The position numbers and the translations under genes were made by a program. The notes under the pieces are model-generated. The model was not told where the DNA came from. It made no database searches and worked only from the letters and a program-made list of their open reading frames with translations. DNA of 6,723 bases from Candidatus Krumholzibacteriia bacterium (lineage in GTDB: Bacteria > Krumholzibacteriota > Krumholzibacteriia > Krumholzibacteriales > Krumholzibacteriaceae). The DNA is taken from positions 1 to 6,723 of the forward strand of contig JAPLKY010000018.1 in assembly GCA_026387805.1 (NCBI GenBank), given 5' to 3'. Positions 1-5,632 of this stretch are shown here, one piece after another (positions within the stretch are counted from its first letter, which is position 1; the number at the start of each line of letters is the position of its first letter).

Positions 1-30
1 ATTCTACGGTTAGACTTCCCAAAAGCCAAT

Positions 31-56
31 AAAAAACCCTCCCCGGATGGGGAGGG
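31..56 (-). terminator. Intrinsic terminator of the lipoprotein gene
   Basis: Positions 37-44 and 49-56 form a perfect 8-bp GC-rich stem (CCCTCCCC / GGGGAGGG) with a four-base loop at 45-48. Read on the minus strand, the stem is followed at once by six T (positions 36-31), the classic Rho-independent layout. It lies 28 bases past the TAA of the lipoprotein gene. There is no T run on the plus side, so it acts on minus-strand transcripts only. Confidence 0.92.
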
Positions 57-84
57 TGTCGAGCGAGCGATGAACCTCCTATTA

Positions 85-639
85 TTAAGTACCCATCTTG
101 AACCTAGTGGGGTTGTCCCCGTATTCGCTGAAGTGCTTCAGCTCGGCCTTCAGGGCGCCATCTTCCACGTAACCTCCGATGCTTTCCCAAAGGCCTGTTA
201 CATCGTTGAGCCAGAGCACATCCCACTCGCCGGTTTGCTCCGCCGCCTTGCCCAGATCCAGCGACAGTATCACCGGTGCGTTGAACTGGATCCCGTGCGG
301 GCTGAGGCGGACGATCGCCTTGGGGAACTCCGGCATCTCTATACTGACCTCGGTGTCTTCCTGCAGTGCTCCGGGCGCAAAGTATACCGAGTAATACCCG
401 TTGCTGATCATGCCGCCATCCTTGGCAGAGATCATCGCCGATTCAACGGCGCTTTTCATGGCGGCATCGGACCCTTTGGAGGCAGGTAGAAGTGTAGCGA
501 ACGCGGGGTTTTCTACGCCGGGCATGGTAGGGGTGTTTGAGGGGGCGACAGGAGAGTAGGTCCCACACCCAAGGGCAGCCAGTATACTGAGGAAGGAGAT
601 CGCCGTCAGGATTCTGATGGCTTTCTTTGTTCTACACAT
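85..639 (-). CDS. Small lipoprotein with ZU5-like beta-sandwich domain
   Basis: A predicted outer-envelope lipoprotein of 184 residues; its function is unknown. The N-terminus is basic (MCRTKK), followed by a hydrophobic stretch and a lipobox-like AALGC, putting the lipidated cysteine at residue 25. A Ser/Pro/Thr-rich linker (about 26-45) follows. Residues about 73-173 resemble ZU5-like domains: FAPGAL near 87-92, SPHGIQFNAPV near 113-123, a tryptophan-rich WDVLWL strand near 139-144, and a closing HFSEYG near 169-174. Such domains are common in secreted proteins of environmental bacteria and are thought to be structural. I chose the ATG at 639 because a perfect AAGGAGG lies 8 bases upstream; the in-frame GTG at 648 overlaps that site. 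The gene sits downstream of the sigma-54 activator, has a candidate sigma-54 promoter and ends in an intrinsic terminator, so it is probably transcribed alone. The lipoprotein call is strong; the domain name is moderate. Confidence 0.85.
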   Translation of the reverse strand: MCRTKKAIRILTAISFLSILAALGCGTYSPVAPSNTPTMPGVENPAFATLLPASKGSDAAMKSAVESAMISAKDGGMISNGYYSVYFAPGALQEDTEVSIEMPEFPKAIVRLSPHGIQFNAPVILSLDLGKAAEQTGEWDVLWLNDVTGLWESIGGYVEDGALKAELKHFSEYGDNPTRFKMGT

Positions 640-647
640 TCTACCCA

Positions 648-654
648 CCTCCTT
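648..654 (-). promoter_or_regulatory. Shine-Dalgarno site that decides the lipoprotein start
   Basis: On the minus strand these bases read AAGGAGG, a perfect anti-16S match. The site is 8 bases from the ATG at 639-637 and overlaps the alternative GTG at 648-646, which excludes the longer reading. Confidence 0.85.
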
Positions 655-692
655 CGGGGTTTAAGCCTCTTGTTCTCTCGCTAGGGGGATAT

Positions 693-709
693 GGCAAGGC
701 AGAGGCCAC
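693..709 (-). promoter_or_regulatory. Candidate sigma-54 (-24/-12) promoter of the lipoprotein gene
   Basis: On the minus strand, positions 708-693 read TGGCCTCTGCCTTGCC. The invariant GG and GC doublets are separated by exactly ten bases, and both core tetramers, TGGC and TTGC, are intact; the less conserved ACG after TGGC and the W after TTGC do not match. With C of TTGC at -12, the start would fall near 682 (an A on the minus strand), giving a leader of about 43 bases ending in a strong Shine-Dalgarno. The gene immediately upstream encodes a sigma-54 activator, which makes this reading attractive. It remains a pattern match without transcript evidence. Confidence 0.55.
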
Positions 710-950
710 GGATCGTTCAAGGTGGGTGCAGGGCCGGCATGAAGGGACCGAATAGGGCTGCAGCCGGGGCTCTTTATTACCCGAGCGCGCGCCCAACATA
801 TTGATTCAGCTATAATTAAACAACAACTTGGATTCGCCGATTCGCCCGCCTCGCCGCCTCCCGTTTCTCCAAAATGACCGGCATGCGGCCATCAGCGCGG
901 ATCCTGCGTTTGGGATTTTTTCTGATCTTTGGGGGAGATTTCAGGGGGCG
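710..950. other. Non-coding stretch, possible enhancer region
   Basis: With the adjoining promoter and hairpin, this is the body of a 342-base gap between the lipoprotein and activator genes. I see no plausible gene in it. It contains a perfect 10-base palindrome (GGCTGCAGCC, 756-765), an AT-rich patch (about 799-830), the octamer CCGGCATG twice (734-741 and 878-885) and a GCATGC palindrome (881-886). Sigma-54 activators usually bind 70-200 bases upstream of their promoter, which here would be roughly 770-900. None of these motifs is strong enough to name as the binding site. Confidence 0.35.
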
Positions 951-967
951 GCCCGGCAGCGCCGGGC
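951..967 (-). terminator. GC-rich hairpin after the activator gene
   Basis: GCCCGGC (951-957) and GCCGGGC (961-967) form a perfect 7-bp stem with a three-base loop, 14 bases past the activator's TGA. The minus-strand continuation is C-rich, without a T run, so it is at best an atypical terminator or an mRNA 3'-end stabiliser. Confidence 0.4.
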
Positions 968-981
968 TATCATCTCTGGCG

Positions 982-2439
982 TCAATCAGTTACGGTGACC
1001 GGCTCAAATGATCCACTTCGGAGTTTTTTCTTCGAAGCATCGGCGTCGATTCCGTGCTTTTTCATCTTGTACCTCAAGGTGCCTCGTCCGACCTTGAGAA
1101 GCCCCGCCGCGCGTGTGATATTGCCGTCGGATCGGGCCAGCGCGGCTTCGATACACGCCTTCTCGACCGCCTCGAGCGGCACCCCATCCGGTGGCATATC
1201 GATGACGATTCTTTCCTCTTGTTCCCTGAGAGGGAGCGTGATTTCCCGTTCTACCCTGGAGAATGGGAAGTCGCCCGGCTCGATCGTGCCGCCGGCGTTG
1301 AGGAGAACCGCCCGCTCGATGACGTTGATGAGCTCGCGGATGTTCCCGGGCCACGAGTAGCGCTCGAGAGCCTCGATCGCATTCTCGCTCAGCTTGATCT
1401 CTCTCTTGTTGATGCCGGCGGCGAACCTCTTCGTTGATGCGAGCGCGATCGGCCTGATGTCGGCGATGCGCTCCCTGAGCGGGGGAATGTGAATATCCAC
1501 GACGTTCAGGCGGTAGAAGAGATCCTCCCTGAACAGCTTCGTCGCGACGGCCTCCCGCAGATTCCTGTTCGTGGCCGAGATGACCTTGACGTCGACGGGG
1601 AGAAACCTCGTTCCTCCCACGCGCCAGATCGTGCGCGAATCGAGGAACTTGAGGAGCTTCGCCTGCAGCGAATAATCGATCTCGCCCACCTCGTCGAGGA
1701 AGATGGTGCCGCCGTTCGCGCATTCGAAGAGCCCGATCTTCTCTTCCTTCGCGTCGGTGAACGCGCCCGGCTCGTGGCCGAAGAACTCGCTCTCGAGCAG
1801 GTTGCGCGGGATCGCGGCGCAGTTGACCTCGATGAACGGCCCCTCGCGGCGCGGGCTCGCGAGGTGCATCGCCTTGGCGAGGGCGCCTTTTCCCGTTCCG
1901 CATTCTCCCGTGATCATGATGGATGTCGTATCGCTCGCGGCGACCTTGCGCGCGAGGTCGACGATCTCGCTCATCCGTTCGCTCACGCCGACGATCTCCT
2001 CGAATCCCTCGCGCCCGATCGCGCGCTTCTCGAGCACGCTCCTGCGCGACCGCTTGCCGACGCCCTGCGCGACGGCCGCGAGGATCTGCGCGACGTCCTC
2101 GTCGCGGTATGGCTTGTGGAGAATGTGGCGCGCCCCGATGATCAGTGCAATGCGATCGGCCGCATGAAACTCCTCCGGCGCGAGAAGAACGATCTGCGTC
2201 TGCGGGTGGGCCTCGCGCCAGGCGCGAAGGACCGAGAGCGTCGTTTCGATCTCCTCCCCGGCTGCCCCTTTGTTCAGGGAGATGAGGAGCATCTGATACT
2301 CCAGCTTGTGCCGCGCCGCGGCAAAGTCGCCGGCCGCGGCGAATCCAATCGTCTGCCAGCCGCTCTCCCGGCAGAGCCGCTCGAGGCTCGCGCGGGCGTC
2401 GGCCGCCGTTTCGATTATGCCTGCGTTGAGTTGGGACAT
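982..2439 (-). CDS. Sigma-54-dependent transcriptional activator with degenerate receiver domain
   Basis: A bacterial enhancer-binding protein of 485 residues, NtrC family: it would bind upstream DNA and use ATP to open sigma-54 RNA polymerase complexes. Residues about 5-125 are receiver-like but lack the phosphoacceptor: serine (residue 54) stands where aspartate belongs and the acidic pair is ET, although the KP lysine (109) remains. The AAA+ core (about 148-385) shows Walker A GECGTGKG (178-185), the sigma-54 contact loop as GAFTDA (225-230), Walker B GGTIFLDE (243-250), REDLFYRLN (304-312) and WPGNIREL (363-370). A Fis-type helix-turn-helix closes it (about 421-464). The ATG at 2439 is preferred over an upstream TTG at 2499, but its only Shine-Dalgarno-like bases (AAGGAA) directly touch it, so the start is not certain. 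It is divergent from the peptidase gene and upstream of the lipoprotein gene, both possible targets. Family assignment is very secure; signal and regulon are unknown. Confidence 0.93.
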   Translation of the reverse strand: MSQLNAGIIETAADARASLERLCRESGWQTIGFAAAGDFAAARHKLEYQMLLISLNKGAAGEEIETTLSVLRAWREAHPQTQIVLLAPEEFHAADRIALIIGARHILHKPYRDEDVAQILAAVAQGVGKRSRRSVLEKRAIGREGFEEIVGVSERMSEIVDLARKVAASDTTSIMITGECGTGKGALAKAMHLASPRREGPFIEVNCAAIPRNLLESEFFGHEPGAFTDAKEEKIGLFECANGGTIFLDEVGEIDYSLQAKLLKFLDSRTIWRVGGTRFLPVDVKVISATNRNLREAVATKLFREDLFYRLNVVDIHIPPLRERIADIRPIALASTKRFAAGINKREIKLSENAIEALERYSWPGNIRELINVIERAVLLNAGGTIEPGDFPFSRVEREITLPLREQEERIVIDMPPDGVPLEAVEKACIEAALARSDGNITRAAGLLKVGRGTLRYKMKKHGIDADASKKKLRSGSFEPVTVTD

Positions 2440-2452
2440 TTCCTTGAAAACG

Positions 2453-2468
2453 AGCAAGTTGCATGCCT
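2453..2468 (-). promoter_or_regulatory. Possible sigma-54 promoter of the activator gene
   Basis: On the minus strand these bases read AGGCATGCAACTTGCT, which matches TGGCACG-N4-TTGCW at ten of twelve defined positions with the correct GG-N10-GC spacing. The predicted start (near 2442) would leave only about three bases before the chosen ATG at 2439. Either the transcript is almost leaderless or the match is chance. Overlapping palindromes in this patch could also explain the pattern. Confidence 0.3.
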
Positions 2469-2484
2469 TGCGCGCAAATATTTG
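2455..2484. promoter_or_regulatory. Cluster of short palindromes, possible operator
   Basis: Three perfect palindromes lie end to end in the divergent gap: GCATGC (2461-2466, flanked by GCAAG and CTTGC arms at 2454-2458 and 2467-2471), TTGCGCGCAA (2468-2477) and CAAATATTTG (2475-2484). The last overlaps the -35 box of the plus-strand promoter by three bases. A regulator bound here could affect both divergent genes. Which protein binds is unknown. Confidence 0.4.
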
Positions 2485-2510
2485 AAAGAAGGGGGGCAAT
2501 CTGGTATTTT
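2482..2510 (+). promoter_or_regulatory. Candidate sigma-70-type promoter of the peptidase gene
   Basis: TTGAAA (2482-2487, five of six to consensus) and TATTTT (2505-2510, four of six) are separated by an ideal 17 bases. The start would be near 2517, about 50 bases before the ATG at 2566. This also argues against the in-frame ATG at 2515, which would lie at or before the transcript start. Confidence 0.55.
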
Positions 2511-2565
2511 ACGAATGACAATCGGTTTCGGCTTCGAGGGCCCTATCGCAGAGGTCGTCTACACC

Positions 2566-4533
2566 ATGAACTATACTGATTTCCGCGCCTGGATCGTTCT
2601 TCTCGCGCTTCTTGCGGCGTGTGCCGGCTGCAGCACCGAACCGGATACCATCATTCTGGAGGCGCCCGTTCTCACCTCGATTTCCCCCGATTCGGGGGCA
2701 TACGGCGATACGGTCGTCGTCAGCGGATCGGGCTTCGGCCCGCATCCTTCGGCGAACGCGATCGTGATCTCTCCCGACAGGTTCTCCTCGGCCTCCTCGC
2801 GCCGCATTATCGTTCCTTTCGGCGGCTCCGGGACCGAGCTCAGGGGGGTCGTTCCGGACGGAGCGTTCACGGGAAGCGTCCGCGTCGAGCGCACGGCGCA
2901 GCTCGGAAGAATGTTTTCAGCCTCCGTGGAGCCGCCCGTATCCGCCTCGGCCGCCCTGCCGTTCGGCGTCCGGCTCGCCGCCGGCAACGTGGGCAAGTCG
3001 TTCTTCTCCGGAGAGGAGTATACATTCTCGATCACGGCGGGAGCTTCGAGTGAAGATTATCTGGTCGTTGTCTTCAGCGATGCGGCGCCTCCCCTTCCCA
3101 CGGAAACCCAGAACCTGTGGACCTATCTATACTCCATAACGACGCAGAGCTCGATCGCGCTCGCGAGCGAGCCGTCCGATGCCGGGCCGACGGTCGCGGC
3201 CGCGGCGTCGAAAGGCGTCCCTTCGTCCGAACGGGCCGGTCAACGACAGAATCAATCCGCGGGTGAAATGGGATCGAGGCGTCGGGATTTCGAGAAGCGC
3301 ATCAACGAAGAGATCAAGGATCTTCTCGCGAGGAGGACGGGGGCGCCCCGGCGAAGCGCCCCGGTTCGCTCATCCGTCGGCGTCGGCGCCGCTCCCCAGG
3401 CGACGTTCAGGGTGCTCACCAATCCGAATGCCTCGGGAAACGAGCTTCTCGACCCGGATAATTTCACGACGGTCACGGCGGATCTCAAGTATGAAGGCGC
3501 GCATACGCTCCTCTACGTGGACGCGGAGACGCCGCAATCGTGTCTCTCGGACGCTGAAGCCGAGGATCTTGGCCTCGCGTACGACGCGAGCATATACGCA
3601 GTCGATCGCAGCTCCTTCGGGAACGAATCGGACATCAACGGCGACGGGAAAGTCGCAATCCTCATGACCCCCGTCGTGAACCGGATGACGCCCGGCGGTT
3701 CGGCCGGCGGGGATGAGGGCTACATCGCGGGGTTCTTCCTTGCGGTCGATCTCCTTCCCGATTTCGCCGGCAGCGTGACGAACGCGAGGGAGATCTTCTA
3801 TACGATGGTCCCCGATCCCGATCCCGCCGATCTGAAGTTCGGCAACTACTTCCCGAAGGAAAAGACGCTGGGCGTCATCAGGGGCGTGCTCGCGCACGAG
3901 TTCCTCCATATGATCCTGTTCAATTACCGTGTTCTCACGTATGGCGGCGGCTATATGGCCGATTATATGGAAGAGCTCTGGATGAACGAGGGGCTCGCGC
4001 ATATCGCCGAGGACCTGAACGGATTCGATGCGAGCAACATCGGGCGTGCGAACCTTTATCTCGAGAATCCCCGAAACGTCACCCTGATCTACGGCGGGAA
4101 CGAGCTCAAGGAGCGCGGCGCGGATTTTCTCTTTCTCCGTCATCTCGGAGATCGCTTTGGGACGCGCATCTTCAAGGATCTCGTTCAATCGAAGAAGGCA
4201 GGGGTCGCGAACGTCGAGGCCGTGACCGGCGCATATTTCAGCGAGCTGTTCGCCGATTGGGTCGCCGCCTGCTATCTGGACGACAGGGGGATCACAAGCG
4301 ATCCCCGATTCAATTACTCTTCGCTCAACCTGCAGGACAACGCCGTCGACCCGCATTTCGAACCGATCCTCACCATATCGGGGAGTATCTCGAGCACATT
4401 GGAGAGTTTCGTCAAGGCAATGGCGCCCGAGTATATCCTGTACACGATTCCGGCCGGGGCGACGGTCGATTTCACGATCGAGGGCGAGGCTTCGACGGGG
4501 AGAATGAATGCGGTCGTTATTCGTACCCGATAG
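2566..4533 (+). CDS. Secreted gluzincin metallopeptidase lipoprotein with IPT/TIG domain (M30-like)
   Basis: A 655-residue surface or secreted zinc protease; its substrate is unknown. The N-terminal signal has a hydrophobic core and a lipobox LAAC (cysteine 19; cysteine 22 is an alternative). Residues about 34-110 form an IPT/TIG immunoglobulin-like domain (TSISPDSGAYGDTVVVSGSG). A beta-rich stretch (about 140-205) and an Arg/Lys-rich linker (about 236-266) follow. The catalytic part (about 275-600) contains a calcium-loop-like DINGDGK (356-362), the zinc site HEFLH (444-448, catalytic Glu445) and NEGLAHIAED (474-483), whose Glu475 fits the third ligand of a gluzincin. The DINGDGK / HEFxH / NEGLA order resembles peptidase family M30 (hyicolysin). 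Start 2566 is chosen for the signal peptide and an AGAGGT 10 bases upstream. Its stop lies inside the next reading frame, implying coupled translation. The metallopeptidase call is secure; the M30 assignment is moderate. Confidence 0.88.
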   Translation: MNYTDFRAWIVLLALLAACAGCSTEPDTIILEAPVLTSISPDSGAYGDTVVVSGSGFGPHPSANAIVISPDRFSSASSRRIIVPFGGSGTELRGVVPDGAFTGSVRVERTAQLGRMFSASVEPPVSASAALPFGVRLAAGNVGKSFFSGEEYTFSITAGASSEDYLVVVFSDAAPPLPTETQNLWTYLYSITTQSSIALASEPSDAGPTVAAAASKGVPSSERAGQRQNQSAGEMGSRRRDFEKRINEEIKDLLARRTGAPRRSAPVRSSVGVGAAPQATFRVLTNPNASGNELLDPDNFTTVTADLKYEGAHTLLYVDAETPQSCLSDAEAEDLGLAYDASIYAVDRSSFGNESDINGDGKVAILMTPVVNRMTPGGSAGGDEGYIAGFFLAVDLLPDFAGSVTNAREIFYTMVPDPDPADLKFGNYFPKEKTLGVIRGVLAHEFLHMILFNYRVLTYGGGYMADYMEELWMNEGLAHIAEDLNGFDASNIGRANLYLENPRNVTLIYGGNELKERGADFLFLRHLGDRFGTRIFKDLVQSKKAGVANVEAVTGAYFSELFADWVAACYLDDRGITSDPRFNYSSLNLQDNAVDPHFEPILTISGSISSTLESFVKAMAPEYILYTIPAGATVDFTIEGEASTGRMNAVVIRTR

Positions 4534-4636
4534 ACGCGCGCTCTCCGGCATTTGCACGTTCGCCGTCGCGCGCGCGGCGTCTGTTCGGTTCGCGCTTCCC
4601 ATCGCATTTCTCTCGCTCGTTTTCTGCACGCTCTGA
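4508..4636 (+). pseudogene. Signal-peptide-like 5' part of a gene, ended by an in-frame TGA
   Basis: An ATG at 4508, five bases after GGGGAG (4497-4502), opens a 42-codon frame that overlaps the peptidase stop by 26 bases. Its translation begins MRSLFVPDRR, has further arginines and then a strongly hydrophobic stretch (FALPIAFLSLVFCTL), exactly the shape of a signal peptide. TGA at 4634-4636 then stops it. The same frame resumes without another stop through APPPKPALA (a signal-peptidase-like ALA) into the two-module protein that ends at 5194. The simplest reading is one exported protein of 228 codons broken by a single nonsense change or base-call error. Chance overlap is possible but less likely given the Shine-Dalgarno, hydrophobicity and frame agreement. 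Confidence 0.6.
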
Positions 4637-4657
4637 GCGCCGCCGCCGAAGCCCGCT

Positions 4658-5194
4658 TTGGCCCCGGAGCTTTCCGTCACGCTCGAAGGCGACGTGGCGC
4701 TCGCGGGCGAAGATCCGCTCGACCGGACGGTTGTCCTCTCGGATGCGGGAGGGAGCGTCTGCGCGCTGTCGAGTCCGCGGTTCGAGTATGAGCTGAGAAG
4801 TCTCGCGGGCCACCGGGTGCGTGTGACGGGAAGGGTCACGGGAAAGACGGCGAGCGGTCCCGAATTCCTCGTCGAGAGCTACGAGCTCGCCCCGGTCGGC
4901 GGCCGCGCGCCGTCCATCGGCACACTCGTCTTACGCGGCACGGGTCTCGTGCTCGTCGAATCGCGTTCGGGCGTCGAGTATGCCCTCGCCGGTCCGCTGG
5001 CGGGCGTCTTATGCGCGTTTCCCGGATTCAAGGTGTGGGTTGACGGGCCGGTGACGCCCTTCGAAAAGAAGAACGGTGCGGGAGGGACGATCGCGGTCGA
5101 GGGCTACGGGATCCTCGCATCGCCCGCTCGCGCCATCCTCGCCCCGCCCGCGTCAACTGCGGCCCCGGCGGACGCTACGCCCGAACAGCCTTGA
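4658..5194 (+). CDS. Two-module beta-rich (OB-like) protein of unknown function
   Basis: As an intact frame this starts at TTG 4658 and gives 178 residues, but the true start is probably ATG 4508 in the same frame, beyond the TGA at 4634. I do not recognise a named family. Two similar modules can be seen, about residues 7-79 and 89-154. Each has the order: a G-centred strand, a hydrophobic segment ending in L, an L..G/P.....V.V.G strand, and a closing strand with V.SYEL or V.GYGI. This fits OB-like or other small beta-barrel domains. A Pro/Ala-rich tail (156-178) ends it. No catalytic motif is evident. With no Shine-Dalgarno at the TTG and an apparently exported precursor upstream, it is likely periplasmic or secreted, co-transcribed with the metallopeptidase. 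Its last 20 bases overlap the 3' end of the convergent PqqD-like gene. Confidence 0.65.
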   Translation: MAPELSVTLEGDVALAGEDPLDRTVVLSDAGGSVCALSSPRFEYELRSLAGHRVRVTGRVTGKTASGPEFLVESYELAPVGGRAPSIGTLVLRGTGLVLVESRSGVEYALAGPLAGVLCAFPGFKVWVDGPVTPFEKKNGAGGTIAVEGYGILASPARAILAPPASTAAPADATPEQP

Positions 5195-5552
5195 GGCGTT
5201 CTTCGAGATTCGTATAGCTGATGAAACGGGCCTGCTCGAGCTGCTTGAAGAAGCGCGCGAGCCGGTCGTTGCACGGCTCGATCCGCTCGTTGAATTTCTC
5301 CCTCATCAAGACGGCGATCTCCCCGACGTTTCGCCTGCCGTCGCAGAGGAGCCAGACCTCGCTCCCGATCTCGTCGAGCTTGATCTTTATGTGCGGGCTC
5401 CGATAGCGCGGCACGAGCCAGCGCTGCATGAAGCGGTTCCGGAATCGCGGCATGAGGACCGTGACGAGATGCTCCTCGTCGATCTCGTGCTCGGCGGTCC
5501 TCCGCGGAACGAGGTCGAGGAGGTTGACGTCCGCTCTTGTGCGTTTTCCCAT
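5175..5552 (-). CDS. PqqD-like (RiPP recognition element type) small protein
   Basis: A 125-residue protein whose C-terminal half (about 57-113) looks like PqqD: KLDEIGSEVW, then DGRRNVGEIA, then an amphipathic helix pair ending near QLEQARFISY. Known PqqD proteins and RRE domains are small winged-helix folds that hold a precursor peptide for a modifying enzyme. The N-terminal half (about 9-56) is basic and Arg-rich (LMPRFRNRFMQRW), an extension that PqqD itself lacks; it may contact membrane or nucleic acid, which is inference. No signal peptide or membrane segment is seen, so it is cytoplasmic. The ATG at 5552 is preferred although its Shine-Dalgarno is weak; the GTG at 5594 would sit inside a long hairpin. 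It follows the OPT transporter gene by 80 bases on the same strand. The family call is good; its role is unknown because no radical SAM enzyme or precursor is in view. Confidence 0.82.
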   Translation of the reverse strand: MGKRTRADVNLLDLVPRRTAEHEIDEEHLVTVLMPRFRNRFMQRWLVPRYRSPHIKIKLDEIGSEVWLLCDGRRNVGEIAVLMREKFNERIEPCNDRLARFFKQLEQARFISYTNLEERLKAVRA

Positions 5553-5570
5553 TGTGGAATCCGTCCGTTC

Positions 5571-5605
5571 GAGGAAAGAGGGTGAGTGAATCACCCTCTT
5601 TCCTC
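5571..5605 (-). terminator. Perfect 15-bp hairpin between transporter and PqqD-like genes
   Basis: GAGGAAAGAGGGTGA (5571-5585) and its exact complement (5591-5605) flank a five-base loop. The hairpin begins 27 bases after the transporter stop and ends 18 bases before the ATG of the PqqD-like gene. The minus-strand sequence after the stem (GAACGG) has no T run, so full termination is doubtful. Partial termination, mRNA end protection or processing between the two cistrons fit better. Confidence 0.6.
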
Positions 5606-5632
5606 ATTGAGATCGAATCAATACAAGCGTTT

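Noticed and set aside
640..648. GTG start for the lipoprotein
   Set aside because: The codon overlaps the AAGGAGG ribosome binding site used by the ATG at 639.
811..816. Consensus TATAAT on the plus strand as a promoter
   Set aside because: No -35 box lies at proper spacing and no plus-strand gene follows until 2566.
2440..2499. TTG start for the activator at 2499
   Set aside because: No ribosome binding site suits it, the extra 20 residues look unlike a receiver N-terminus, and the stretch holds the promoter palindromes.
1004..2521. 505-codon minus-strand frame overlapping the activator
   Set aside because: Its Arg-rich, low-complexity translation is a frame shadow of the activator, whose motifs are all in the other frame.
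1489..2565. Long upstream extension of the peptidase reading frame (open from 1489)
   Set aside because: It runs antisense to the well-supported sigma-54 activator, is highly charged without domain features, and would bury the signal peptide that starts at 2566.
2515..2565. Alternative ATG start for the peptidase at 2515
   Set aside because: It would place 17 residues before the signal peptide and lies at or before the predicted transcript start; no Shine-Dalgarno precedes it.
4552..4791. Frame 1 reading (ALSAAAEARF) as the true signal-peptide end with a frameshift
   Set aside because: Returning to the frame of the downstream protein would need two opposite indels within a short distance; a single substitution at the TGA is simpler.
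3370..4839. 489-codon open frame on the minus strand
   Set aside because: It is antisense to the metallopeptidase, rich in Arg and Glu as expected of a GC-rich shadow frame, and shows no recognisable domain.
5553..5594. GTG start for the PqqD-like gene
   Set aside because: The start would lie inside the 15-bp hairpin, and the added residues do not fit the family.
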